Source: Syntrophomonadaceae bacterium | Lineage (GTDB): Bacteria; Bacillota; Syntrophomonadia; Syntrophomonadales; Syntrophomonadaceae | Length of the DNA stretch: 13,904 bases | Assembly (NCBI GenBank): GCA_028698695.1 | Contig: JAQVWB010000025.1 | Span: 1-13,904, forward strand | Direction of reading: 5' to 3' | In this document: positions 6,317-13,810 of the stretch, one piece after another | How the letters are laid out: every line of letters begins with the position of its first letter | How positions within the stretch are numbered: the stretch's first letter is position 1 | Position numbers and translations under genes: made by a program | The notes under the pieces: model-generated | Database searches by the model: none | What the model was told of the DNA's origin: nothing | What the model saw: only the letters and a program-made list of their open reading frames with translations

Positions 6317-6323
6317 CTTATTA
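6295..6323 (-). terminator. Bipartite hairpin after spmB
   Basis: TAATAAG (6295-6301) and CTTATTA (6317-6323) form an outer stem around the inner palindrome GTGCC-T-GGCAC (6306-6316), with four unpaired bases on one side. It starts a few bases after the spmB stop codon on the minus strand and is the only structure there that could end the spmAB transcript. There is no uninterrupted T run after it, so efficiency is doubtful. It overlaps repeat copy 2. Confidence 0.45.
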
Positions 6324-6329
6324 GAAATA

Positions 6330-6866
6330 TTATTTAAATAATAAATTGCAGATGTATACTGAGGCTATGAAGCCGGTAATGTCGGCGGTTAATCCGGTGA
6401 TAACCGCATAACGGAATTTTTTTATTCCTACTGCGCCGAAATATACTGTCAATACAAAAAAGGTGGTATCAGTTGTTCCCTGCATGGTTGACGCAATACG
6501 GCCGATTAAAGAATCCGGGCCGTAAACGCGCATTAGTTCAGTGGCCATGCCTAGAACTCCGCTCCCAGACAAGGGGCGCATTATTGCCAGGGGCAGAACT
6601 TCAGCCGGGGCACCCAGGTAATTGGTAACCGGTGACAGTATTTGCGTCAGATATTCCATAGCTCCCGAAGCCCTGAATACCGAAATGGCTACCATCATAC
6701 CTACCAGGAAGGGAATTATTTTAATAGCAGTTGTAAATCCTTCCTGGGCCCCTTCAACAAAGCTCTCATAGACAGGTACTTTTTTTACAAAGCCGTAAAT
6801 TGGCACTGTTAACAGTAAAAAAGGAATTGCCCAGCGGGATACGGTTTCCAATACCTGAAGAAACAT
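6330..6866 (-). CDS. spmB: Spore maturation protein B
   Basis: The 178-residue membrane protein has the same length as Bacillus subtilis SpmB. SpmA and SpmB are needed for proper dehydration of the spore core. It belongs to the nucleoside-recognition (Gate) domain family. Hydrophobic segments lie at about 12-27, 48-65, 134-148 and 153-176. Family blocks include 'AIMRPLSGSGVLG' (94-106) and 'MQGTTDTTFFVLTVYFG' (128-144). I start it at the ATG at 6866, preceded by GGGGGAG with an eight-base spacer; the longer frame would overlap spmA with a non-homologous tail. It begins four bases after the spmA stop, so the two are translated as a pair. In B. subtilis rluB follows directly, but here accessory DNA follows. 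Confidence 0.93.
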   Translation of the reverse strand: MFLQVLETVSRWAIPFLLLTVPIYGFVKKVPVYESFVEGAQEGFTTAIKIIPFLVGMMVAISVFRASGAMEYLTQILSPVTNYLGAPAEVLPLAIMRPLSGSGVLGMATELMRVYGPDSLIGRIASTMQGTTDTTFFVLTVYFGAVGIKKFRYAVITGLTADITGFIASVYICNLLFK

Positions 6867-6870
6867 GCTA

Positions 6871-7458
6871 TTATCTCCCCCAGCGGCTATAGGTACGCAG
6901 CCAGTAATCGAGGGACACGGCAATAATCATGGCCAGGCTGGTGGCAAATATACATGGCCCTACTATTTCAGTAGGATTGGCAGAACCGAATGATAATCGA
7001 ACTCCGATAATTGTGGCCGGTATTAAAGTAATACAGGAAGTGTTAAGAGCCAGAAAGGTGCACATAGCCGTGGATGCCTGCTCGGTATCAGGATTTAACT
7101 GTTGCAATTCCTGCATGGCTTTCATACCAAATGGAGTAGCGGCATTTCCCAATCCCAGCATATTGGCACTTAAGTTCAGGATAATGGCTCCCATAGCCGG
7201 ATGTCGGGGCGGGACTGTGGGGAATAACCTTACCATTAGAGGTCTCACAACCCAGGCAATTGCTCTTATCAATCCACCTTTTTCCGCAATTTTCATAATG
7301 CCCAGCCATAGAGCCATAACCCCAATCAAATCAAAACAGACTGCCACTGCTCCCTGAGCAGCATCCAAAGCAGCACCCGTTACTACTTCAATATTACCGT
7401 TCAGAGCGGCTACAATTATTCCTGTGGCCAGCAGCAACAGCCAGATTACATTAAGCAT
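6871..7458 (-). CDS. spmA: Spore maturation protein A
   Basis: The 195-residue polytopic membrane protein is the partner of SpmB, close in length to B. subtilis SpmA (about 196). The motif 'NMLGLGNAATPFGMKAM' (99-115) is characteristic, and hydrophobic segments at about 4-19, 38-55, 134-151 and 167-186 are visible. The ATG at 7458 is preceded by GGAGGGAA. In B. subtilis spmA and spmB follow dacB in a sigma-E operon; here no carboxypeptidase gene lies between the ytfJ homologue and spmA, and a sigma-E-like promoter lies just upstream instead. Expression in the mother cell during sporulation is the expected pattern, inferred from the family. Confidence 0.93.
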   Translation of the reverse strand: MLNVIWLLLLATGIIVAALNGNIEVVTGAALDAAQGAVAVCFDLIGVMALWLGIMKIAEKGGLIRAIAWVVRPLMVRLFPTVPPRHPAMGAIILNLSANMLGLGNAATPFGMKAMQELQQLNPDTEQASTAMCTFLALNTSCITLIPATIIGVRLSFGSANPTEIVGPCIFATSLAMIIAVSLDYWLRTYSRWGR

Positions 7459-7490
7459 GTTAAAAGTTCCCTCCTACCCTGCCTTTTAGA

Positions 7491-7517
7491 AGGGTATGAG
7501 AGTTACTGGCAAAATAG
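7491..7517 (-). promoter_or_regulatory. Possible sigma-E-type promoter of spmAB
   Basis: On the minus strand CATACCCT (7491-7498) resembles the sigma-E -10 (CATACA-T) and CTATT (7513-7517) the -35 (ATATT), with a 14-base spacer. It is about 33 bases ahead of the spmA start. The match fits the known sigma-E control of the dacB-spmA-spmB operon in B. subtilis, but these consensus sequences are short and AT-rich. Confidence 0.4.
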
Positions 7518-7520
7518 AAC

Positions 7521-7540
7521 AGCCCCTGCTTCCAGGGGCT
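7521..7540 (-). terminator. Hairpin between ytfJ/gerW and spmA
   Basis: AGCCCCTG (7521-7528) pairs with CAGGGGCT (7533-7540) around a four-base loop, a stable GC-rich 8-bp stem. On the minus strand it is followed by GTTCTATTTTG, a broken T tract. It lies 57 bases after the upstream stop codon and just before the sigma-E-like promoter, so it probably attenuates or ends the vegetative transcript. An alternative outer pairing GAACAG/CTGTTC is also possible. Confidence 0.55.
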
Positions 7541-7596
7541 TAAGCCTGTTCATTTTTGATATTTTTGCAGGTACGGATTATACATAATTATCTCAT

Positions 7597-8025
7597 TTAA
7601 TAAAGCGGATCATCCACATCTCCATCACCTTTGTTGCGGCGCAATATACCTTCCAGTTTATCCATAAACTGCGGAGCAATATCCACCATTCTTTCGGCCA
7701 GATGATTTCCCGCGGTAGATATCAGGCGTACATCATTCATGCGTACCACTAGAAATCCTATGGGTTTTACTGATACTCCTGCACCACTTCCACCAGCAAA
7801 GGGCAAGGTGTCATTTTTGGATTGGGGGGATAAATCATACTCTCCGCCACCAGCCGCAAAACCACAGGCAACCTGGGAAATAGGAATAATTACTGAACCA
7901 TCATTGGTTTCAACCGCATCCCCTACAACTGTATTTACATCAACCATTTCCTTAATACTCTGCATGGCAGTTTTCATAAGACTTTCTATAGGATGACCTG
8001 TTCCATTTCCGGATTGCGTTTCCAT
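7597..8025 (-). CDS. ytfJ: GerW family sporulation protein (YtfJ homologue)
   Basis: The 142-residue protein carries the GerW/YtfJ signature: 'VNTVVGDAVE' (30-39), 'IIPISQVACGFAAGGGEY' (46-63), 'FAGGSGAGVSVKPIGFLVV' (76-94). B. subtilis GerW (YtfJ) is a forespore protein needed for germination with some nutrients; the biochemical role is unknown. The ATG at 8025 is preceded by AGGGGGT with a seven-base spacer. The start lies 74 bases inside the preceding DUF2953 frame, suggesting coupled translation; ytfI (DUF2953) and ytfJ are also adjacent in Bacillus. The C-terminus is short, acidic and variable (NKGDGDVDDP). A hairpin follows downstream. Confidence 0.92.
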   Translation of the reverse strand: METQSGNGTGHPIESLMKTAMQSIKEMVDVNTVVGDAVETNDGSVIIPISQVACGFAAGGGEYDLSPQSKNDTLPFAGGSGAGVSVKPIGFLVVRMNDVRLISTAGNHLAERMVDIAPQFMDKLEGILRRNKGDGDVDDPLY

Positions 8026-8614
8026 TATAATACCCCCTGACTATCCAAACCAGCATTAAATATGCTATGACTATAATATGTACCAATCGGATTTTGAATA
8101 TACCATTAAGCTCACTATTAAATCGCGAATTAATAAAATCCGGCTCAACTTTCAGATTTAATTCCCCCATTTTTATCCATTTGTTAAGCAGACCGGTTGC
8201 AATTCCTTTTACCGCCCAGATAAAACCGGTAAACAACCCGGTATACATGGCATCACCGGTACCACAGCAACTTTTCCAATCCAAACGCTGCAGAATCAGG
8301 TAACGGCTGATTTGTTTCAATAGATTCTTAAGATCCCTCTCGTCGCCATGGGCTGAGCCTCGACGTATTATGCTGCGAATGAAGGGGGTAGATCTAGTTT
8401 TAAGCCAGCTGTTGAATTCCTGCCAATCAGAAAATTCTTTTTTAGTTATCCATAGTTTGCGTTTCCCTTTTGAAAAAGGAGAGATGATAAAAATTTCGAG
8501 GTGAGGATAAGCTCCGGGCCATTCCAACTTAAATTGCAAATGTATTCTTATATATAGGGTCCATAATAGAAAGGATAGCAGTAATAAAATTAATATAATA
8601 AGGCGTCCGAACAT
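7952..8614 (-). CDS. DUF2953 membrane protein (YtfI-like)
   Basis: The 220-residue protein begins with a transmembrane segment (about 3-24) and has a second at about 177-193. In between is the DUF2953 block 'GTGDAMYTGLFTGFIWAVKG' (118-137), with a later 'LNLKVEPDF' typical of the family. The start is the ATG at 8614 with AGGAGA eight bases upstream; a longer frame to 8647 lacks such a site. Function of the family is unknown, but it sits beside ytfJ/gerW in many spore-formers, suggesting a sporulation role. The last ~25 residues (from about 196) are encoded in the region that also encodes the start of ytfJ in another frame; this tail looks non-conserved and was probably gained by stop-codon loss. 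Confidence 0.82.
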   Translation of the reverse strand: MFGRLIILILLLLSFLLWTLYIRIHLQFKLEWPGAYPHLEIFIISPFSKGKRKLWITKKEFSDWQEFNSWLKTRSTPFIRSIIRRGSAHGDERDLKNLLKQISRYLILQRLDWKSCCGTGDAMYTGLFTGFIWAVKGIATGLLNKWIKMGELNLKVEPDFINSRFNSELNGIFKIRLVHIIVIAYLMLVWIVRGYYNGNAIRKWNRSSYRKSYENCHAEY

Positions 8615-8670
8615 GGTACAATCTCCTGTTTTGGTTATTGTTCCCATGCAATCTGCCGTCTATGCAAAAT

Positions 8671-9228
8671 TCATTTTGGTCTTAATTGTTCGATGCTGTT
8701 TTCAATAATATTAATTACTTTAGCCATTTCATCTTCAACGCTTATATTGGCCCGGCCCAATTGAAAAGTTGGGCAATGCAGGTTGTAATCCACAATTTTT
8801 TTACTAATCTTATCCAGCGTAATACGGCTTTCATAATAAAAATGCTTTTTCTTGTTTTCATATCGGGCGATGACATCTTCGGTATGCTTTTCCCGCCAGA
8901 TCATCTGCGTATAACGCCGAAAATAATCTACCTCCTGCCAGAATTTTTCCAGGTCTGAATCAATATCTTTTCCCAATTCAATCCAATGGGGGGCAAAATT
9001 ATTATCTTTCAGTATTTTGAATACCATGCGCAGTTCAGGTGGTTCATAGGGATTTTCCTGCAGATCTAAAGGTTTCCCCGCCCCGGGCAGGTTGTTAAAT
9101 TTACCTTCTTGCTGGGCTTTGAGAATCTGATTTTCCACCAAATCTTCCGTACTGCTCATATATTGAGCCAGTTTACGGGCTTTTTGGGCTTTGGTTTTTA
9201 TTTGTTCCTCAATAGACTTCTCAGGCAC
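8671..9228 (-). CDS. DUF1992 protein (DnaJ homologue subfamily C member 28-like conserved domain)
   Basis: The 185-residue protein has the DUF1992 core near its N-terminus: 'LVENQILKAQ' (30-39) followed by 'FNNLPGAGKPLDL' (44-56), then 'ELRMVFKILKDNNFAPHW'. The rest is charged and helical (about 85-150), possibly coiled coil. No J domain (HPD) is present, so it is the domain also found in DNAJC28 and in bacterial YhdN-type proteins, not a DnaJ. Biochemical function is not established. It starts with GTG at 9228, two bases after the scpB stop, and GGAGGA inside the end of scpB serves as its ribosome binding site, so it is translated with scpAB. Confidence 0.85.
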   Translation of the reverse strand: MPEKSIEEQIKTKAQKARKLAQYMSSTEDLVENQILKAQQEGKFNNLPGAGKPLDLQENPYEPPELRMVFKILKDNNFAPHWIELGKDIDSDLEKFWQEVDYFRRYTQMIWREKHTEDVIARYENKKKHFYYESRITLDKISKKIVDYNLHCPTFQLGRANISVEDEMAKVINIIENSIEQLRPK

Positions 9229-9230
9229 TA

Positions 9231-9743
9231 TTATTCCTCCTCCAGACCGGGCAAATCCTGCAAACTTGCCAAGCCAAAAGCACGCAAAAACTCTTCACTG
9301 GTTCCATACAGTATGGGCTTGCCAATTACCGGTTTGATGCCTGCCTCTTCTATAAGGCCCCGTTCCAGCAAACCCGAAATAGTCTTGTCCCCTTTTACGC
9401 CTCTAATGCTTTCAATTTCTGCTCTGGTTATTGGTTGACGGTAAGCTATAAGGGCCAGAGTTTCCAGAGCAGCAGAGGACAATCTGCGCTTAACCGGGCG
9501 AATCATTCGAGACAATATATCTGAGTAATCAGGTTTTGAGCATAGTATATAATACCCATCTTCAAGAATAATCTGAATACCACGATTAGCCTCACGATAC
9601 TCAACCATCATTTCTCTTAAAATCGGCTTTAGTTCCAGTAATGGCACATCCAGTATTTCCACCAGTTCATCAGCACTTACACGCCCAGCCCGGGCAAACA
9701 GGATGGCTTCCACTGCACCCTTTATTTCCTCACGCATTATCAT
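9231..9743 (-). CDS. scpB: Segregation and condensation protein B
   Basis: The 170-residue ScpB is the winged-helix subunit of the SMC-ScpA-ScpB condensin that compacts and segregates the chromosome. The N-terminal wing 'IKGAVEAILFARAGRVSADEL' spans about 7-27 and the second domain has 'ALETLALIAYRQPITRAEIE' (92-111) and 'GKPILYGTSEEFL' (141-153), all diagnostic. The first ATG (9743) overlaps the scpA stop in an ATGA arrangement, so translation is coupled; an ATG two codons in is an alternative. Length is slightly under the usual 180-200 residues. Confidence 0.95.
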   Translation of the reverse strand: MIMREEIKGAVEAILFARAGRVSADELVEILDVPLLELKPILREMMVEYREANRGIQIILEDGYYILCSKPDYSDILSRMIRPVKRRLSSAALETLALIAYRQPITRAEIESIRGVKGDKTISGLLERGLIEEAGIKPVIGKPILYGTSEEFLRAFGLASLQDLPGLEEE

Positions 9744-10459
9744 CTCGACAATTCCACCCGTAAAAATATTTTTATATCCTCATTATTATTTTCCTGTATA
9801 GCCGTAACCTTTTGCAAGCGAATCAGTTCCAATAAAGCCAGAAATAAAACCAGCGCCTCCCGTCGTCGTGAGATGCCCTCAAATAATTGTTGCATGCAAA
9901 TTTCCCGGGCAGGATTTTGTAAAGCCAGCATTATTTGCTGCATTTTTTCCGCTATACTGATATCATCATCAGGAAGCTGATATGGATCGTCCACTTCCGG
10001 CATACGACGCAGTATTGCCCGGTATGCTCTTAATAAACTGACACTGTTGGTAAGTAATTGTTCTTCTGTAGCCAGTTCTTCTGATGAATTGCGAAAATAA
10101 ACCCGGGGCAGCAATCCATTTTCCAGATCCAGCAACCACTGCGCAGCCGCCTTATATTTTTTATATTCTATTAGTTTTTGCATCAGATCAGTCCGGGGAT
10201 CTTCGTCTTCTTCCTCTTCGGACATTATCCCGCGCGGCAAGAGTAATCTGGATTTCAAGTTCAGCAGATAGGTGGCCATTAGTAAAAAATCACCCATACG
10301 CTCCAAATCATAGTCTCCGGTAATCGAAAGGTAGTGCATATATTGATCGGTGATAACTGCAATCGGAATGTCGTCCAGTTCCAATTCATTTTTTTCTATT
10401 AAATACAACAATAAATCCAGTGGTCCATGAAAAGCTTCCAGATCAACTAAATAAGCCAC
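9740..10459 (-). CDS. scpA: Segregation and condensation protein A
   Basis: The 239-residue kleisin subunit bridges the Smc heads. The N-terminal Smc-binding region has 'FHGPLDLLLYLIEKNEL' (10-26) and 'YLLNLKSRLLLP' (64-75), both highly conserved. An acidic linker (EEEEDED, about 81-87) follows, and a C-terminal winged helix near 195-235 contains 'FLALLELIRLQKV'. It starts with GTG at 10459 with GGGAGGATC upstream, and begins 12 bases after the M50 protease gene, so the genes form one operon. Length is near the normal 240-260 residues. Confidence 0.95.
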   Translation of the reverse strand: MAYLVDLEAFHGPLDLLLYLIEKNELELDDIPIAVITDQYMHYLSITGDYDLERMGDFLLMATYLLNLKSRLLLPRGIMSEEEEDEDPRTDLMQKLIEYKKYKAAAQWLLDLENGLLPRVYFRNSSEELATEEQLLTNSVSLLRAYRAILRRMPEVDDPYQLPDDDISIAEKMQQIMLALQNPAREICMQQLFEGISRRREALVLFLALLELIRLQKVTAIQENNNEDIKIFLRVELSR

Positions 10460-10471
10460 GGTTGATCCTCC

Positions 10472-11095
10472 CTAAAAAAATACTATTGCACTTAGCAGCC
10501 CGTAAAGTATCTGCACTAACGGAGTTAAAATTACCGATATTGCTCCACTGATTATTAACAATAACAGTATTAACATACTGTATCTTTCCAGGGAATACAT
10601 AAAGTTGGCTCCCGCATCGGGGAGTAATCCGGCCAGAATCTTGGAACCATCAAGCGGTGGTACCGGGATCATATTAAAAGCTGCCAGAATGAGATTTATC
10701 CAGACCAAAGGACCCAGTAGCTGAAGTGTATAATCTGCCCACTGGGCTTGCTGGTGAGGGGATATATATTTGATTAAAATCATTCCCGCCAGTGCCAGCA
10801 AGATATTGGTAACCGGGCCAGCCAGAGATACCAGCATCATACCCCGTTTAACCCCGACATCCCTGAAGTTTGCCGGATTGACCATTACCGGTTTGGCCCA
10901 GCCAAAATGAAATATCATCAACATGGCAAAACCTATCCAGTCAATATGGGCAAGAGGATTTAAGGTAAGTCGTCCCTGATAGTAAGGAGTATCATCACCT
11001 AAATAATCTGCCACTTTACCATGAGCAAACTCATGAAACGTCAAGCCAATTATTATTCCCGGCAACCAGATAAACATTTCATATAAATCAGGCAT
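10472..11095 (-). CDS. Site-2 protease family protein (peptidase M50, intramembrane)
   Basis: The 207-residue polytopic membrane protein is a short M50B zinc metalloprotease. The active site HEFAH is at 21-25 (His21, His25 zinc ligands, Glu22 catalytic) and the third ligand Asp149 lies in 'NMIPVPPLDGSKIL' (141-154). About five or six hydrophobic segments are visible, and there is no PDZ domain or extra N-terminal domain. The ATG at 11095 overlaps the previous stop by eight bases, with GGAGGG upstream; an in-frame TTG at 11116 would overlap more and lacks a site. Proteins of this compact type are common beside scpA in Firmicutes; their substrates are unknown, and it should not be equated with SpoIVFB without evidence. 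Confidence 0.93.
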   Translation of the reverse strand: MPDLYEMFIWLPGIIIGLTFHEFAHGKVADYLGDDTPYYQGRLTLNPLAHIDWIGFAMLMIFHFGWAKPVMVNPANFRDVGVKRGMMLVSLAGPVTNILLALAGMILIKYISPHQQAQWADYTLQLLGPLVWINLILAAFNMIPVPPLDGSKILAGLLPDAGANFMYSLERYSMLILLLLIISGAISVILTPLVQILYGLLSAIVFF

Positions 11096-13718
11096 TACTA
11101 AAATTACCCTCCTCAATCCACTGAGCTACCATCTGTAACTCTTCCTGTTTGCTTAATACAAGACCGTTAATTTTTTGTCGATAAAGTTCTGATAGAATAG
11201 TACTGTAAAATGGTCCGGGCTTCAAACCCATAGCCTTCAAATCATGTCCATTGATTTCGACTTTTACCTGATCTTTAACCTCCAAATAATGCACCAGTGT
11301 TTCCCAAGTATTTTCATCGTGGGCGGTTAACAACAAATAAACCAGAGATTCAGTAGAAAAACCGGCAATCATTTCATTAATTTCTGCCGGTGATGATTTT
11401 CCATGAACTTCAATAGCCTGGATAATATCCCCCGCCTTACGGGAATTCCGAATACTGTTACCAGCATACTGATCCAAATAATAGCGGCCAATTACTGATT
11501 CAATCTGTTCATCAGATAATTGGGCTAAAATAACCATAATATAAACCAGCCAGGCTCTAAATTCGTGATTGTATTCCCTTTCCAGCCACCAGGCTATAAC
11601 CACCGGTATGCGTCTTAGAGTAGTTCGACTTATTTTCTGCAGGTCTACTTCAGGTAAAATATATTTCCATACGCCAATTTCTCTCATGCGGTCCAGTGAT
11701 GCTACCGGGTCTTTTTCATTTAAAATTAGAATTAGTTCCTGTAGTATTCGCTTATGAGAAAGCTTGCCCAACATATTACGGTCAATCGCATCTTTGGCAA
11801 ATCGTAATGTATCAGGCTCAATGGTAAAGCGATAACGCTGTTCAAAACGGATAGCCCTTAAAACGCGGGTAGGGTCTTCAACAAAACTCAAATTATACAG
11901 TACCCGTATGAAACCATTCTCAATATCCTTACGCCCGCCAAAATAATCGATTAAATTCCCAAATGAATCAGGATTAAGGCAAATGGCCAGAGTATTAATG
12001 GTAAAATCTCTTCGGTACATATCCTCGCGAATAGATGATTTTTCCACGGTCGGCAAGGCCGCCGGAAACTCATAATACTCCGTTCGGGCAGTAGCCACAT
12101 CAATATTTGAACCATCCGGCAATAAGACTACTCCGGTTTTAAAACGGGGATGAATTCGTTCTTTTCCGCCCAGTCTTTGAGCCAACGCACAGACAATTGC
12201 CTCCCCATCACCCTCAACTACTAAATCAACATCAAAGTTGGGTACGCGGATAAATAAATCTCTGACAAAGCCTCCCACACAATAAACGGTGCTGTTATGT
12301 TCCTGGGCTATTTCACCAGCAATTTTCAGCGTAGTCAATAACCGGGAAGGCAAACGGTCATGCATCAGGTCCCAACAATTCTGCTTTTCCGACTCACTGC
12401 CGGAATAAAGTATTTCATGGTCTTCAGGGTAATCCTCACCATGCAGGGTACGCAAAATATCCGTACGCGATACTATGCCAATAAGCTTTCCATTCTCTAC
12501 TACCGGAAGTCTTCCAATATCGTGTTCAACCATTAAGCGCTGAATTTCGTTTACCGGAGTTTCCGGTTCCACTGATAGAATTGTCGTGGTCATAAATCCC
12601 TTTACCGGCGCATGTCCCAAATCATGGATACGGGCCTTATCAACGTCACGACGGGATATTACTCCTATCATTTGATCATTTTCCACTACCGGCATACCGG
12701 TATGTCCGTAGCGAAGCATAATCTTACCGGCTTCTTCCATGCTGTGCGACACAGGTATGGTTTTAACCGGAGTAGACATTATATCTTTAGCCAGCATACC
12801 GGGAGTACAATTATCACCCAGTCCGGCAGTAATAATCCCGATTATTTCTTCGATTCCCTGACTTTTCACAACCGCCGAAGCCGCCTTGTCATGACCTCTG
12901 CCTCCCAATGGTTTTAAAATATCATTAACCTTAATATTACCGGTACGGCTACGACTTACTACATGAATTCTGCCCTCCATGCGTGCTAATACAAAAATAA
13001 CATCACTGTTTTCCATTTCAAACAACCGATGAGTTACAATATCCAGACCGGGAATAAATTCCTCACCATCATCAACTGCTATGACTACATCCATGTTATT
13101 AATTCGGTAATGGCGGGAAGTATTAAGCAGCTGCTGCAGCAATTGGCGCTGTTCTCCTGAGAAAGGCTGATCCATAAAATTTGCTACTACAGAAAGGTTG
13201 GCTCCCCGCTCCAACAAATTGGATACTGCCGTTAAATCCCGGGGGGTAGTGGAAGGGAAAAGCAAGCTGCCGGTATCCTCATATATTCCCAGAGCTAATA
13301 TGGTCGCTTCAAAAGGACTTATAGTAATGCCCTGGTCCAATATTTTTTCAACCAATATAGTAGTCGCTGCCCCAGTAGTATGTATTTCTGTTATGGGACC
13401 GCGTAAATCATCCGGTGATATCGGATGATGATCATAAATATAGAACTCCATATCAGATTGTGCAGCAGTAGATTTTAAATGTCCCAAACGATTAATATTG
13501 GCTGTATCTACCAATATCATGCGCTTAACCCTTGATAAGTCAATTTCACGAGGACTCTTTATAATCAGAGAGTCTTTATACAAAGCTAAAAACTGCCTGA
13601 CATTCTTGGATAAGGTTCCCGAAAATACTTTTACTGCCCCGGGATAAAGTATCCCTGCTGCCACCATGGAAGCCAGGCCGTCAAAATCCAGGGCGTTATG
13701 CGATGTAATAATATGCAA
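11088..13718 (-). CDS. DHH/CBS/tRNA nucleotidyltransferase fusion (CCA- or A-adding enzyme)
   Basis: The 876-residue protein joins three modules. Residues 1-300 are a DHH phosphoesterase (NrnA-like): 'DFDGLASM' (11-18), 'DTANINR' (71-77), 'YDHHP' (95-99) and the DHHA1 motif 'GGRGHDKAASA' (272-282). Two CBS domains follow (about 308-365 and 371-425), likely adenine-nucleotide sensors. Residues about 460-876 are a class II tRNA nucleotidyltransferase/poly(A) polymerase: 'VGGFVRD' (481-487), catalytic 'DVDLV' (Asp496, Asp498), 'RRDFTINTLA' (569-578), template motif 'EDPTR' (614-618). Such fusions are known in deep-branching bacteria; whether this one adds CCA, only A, or only CC to tRNA is not decidable here. 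The TTG start at 13718 follows AGGGAG by nine bases and gives the usual N-terminus (HIITSH); a TTG at 13769 has no site. It heads the minus-strand operon. Confidence 0.92.
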   Translation of the reverse strand: MHIITSHNALDFDGLASMVAAGILYPGAVKVFSGTLSKNVRQFLALYKDSLIIKSPREIDLSRVKRMILVDTANINRLGHLKSTAAQSDMEFYIYDHHPISPDDLRGPITEIHTTGAATTILVEKILDQGITISPFEATILALGIYEDTGSLLFPSTTPRDLTAVSNLLERGANLSVVANFMDQPFSGEQRQLLQQLLNTSRHYRINNMDVVIAVDDGEEFIPGLDIVTHRLFEMENSDVIFVLARMEGRIHVVSRSRTGNIKVNDILKPLGGRGHDKAASAVVKSQGIEEIIGIITAGLGDNCTPGMLAKDIMSTPVKTIPVSHSMEEAGKIMLRYGHTGMPVVENDQMIGVISRRDVDKARIHDLGHAPVKGFMTTTILSVEPETPVNEIQRLMVEHDIGRLPVVENGKLIGIVSRTDILRTLHGEDYPEDHEILYSGSESEKQNCWDLMHDRLPSRLLTTLKIAGEIAQEHNSTVYCVGGFVRDLFIRVPNFDVDLVVEGDGEAIVCALAQRLGGKERIHPRFKTGVVLLPDGSNIDVATARTEYYEFPAALPTVEKSSIREDMYRRDFTINTLAICLNPDSFGNLIDYFGGRKDIENGFIRVLYNLSFVEDPTRVLRAIRFEQRYRFTIEPDTLRFAKDAIDRNMLGKLSHKRILQELILILNEKDPVASLDRMREIGVWKYILPEVDLQKISRTTLRRIPVVIAWWLEREYNHEFRAWLVYIMVILAQLSDEQIESVIGRYYLDQYAGNSIRNSRKAGDIIQAIEVHGKSSPAEINEMIAGFSTESLVYLLLTAHDENTWETLVHYLEVKDQVKVEINGHDLKAMGLKPGPFYSTILSELYRQKINGLVLSKQEELQMVAQWIEEGNFSNA

Positions 13719-13777
13719 ATTATATATCTCCCTATTTAATGCTATTTGGGGAAAAAAGGCAACGAACAATACTCTGC

Positions 13778-13807
13778 ATTATAAAAGTGCTATTATGCGA
13801 ATCTCAA
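13778..13807 (-). promoter_or_regulatory. Sigma-A-type promoter of the nucleotidyltransferase operon
   Basis: On the minus strand TTGAGA (13802-13807) and TATAAT (13778-13783) are separated by 18 bases, a good housekeeping match. The start site would be about 50 bases before the TTG at 13718. The -35 begins just after the stop codon of the upstream thioesterase gene, so the operon can be transcribed independently of it. Confidence 0.6.
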
Positions 13808-13810
13808 GTT

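Noticed and set aside
8671..9228. Annotation of the DUF1992 protein as DnaJ
   Set aside because: There is no J domain or HPD motif; only the DNAJC28-type conserved region is present.
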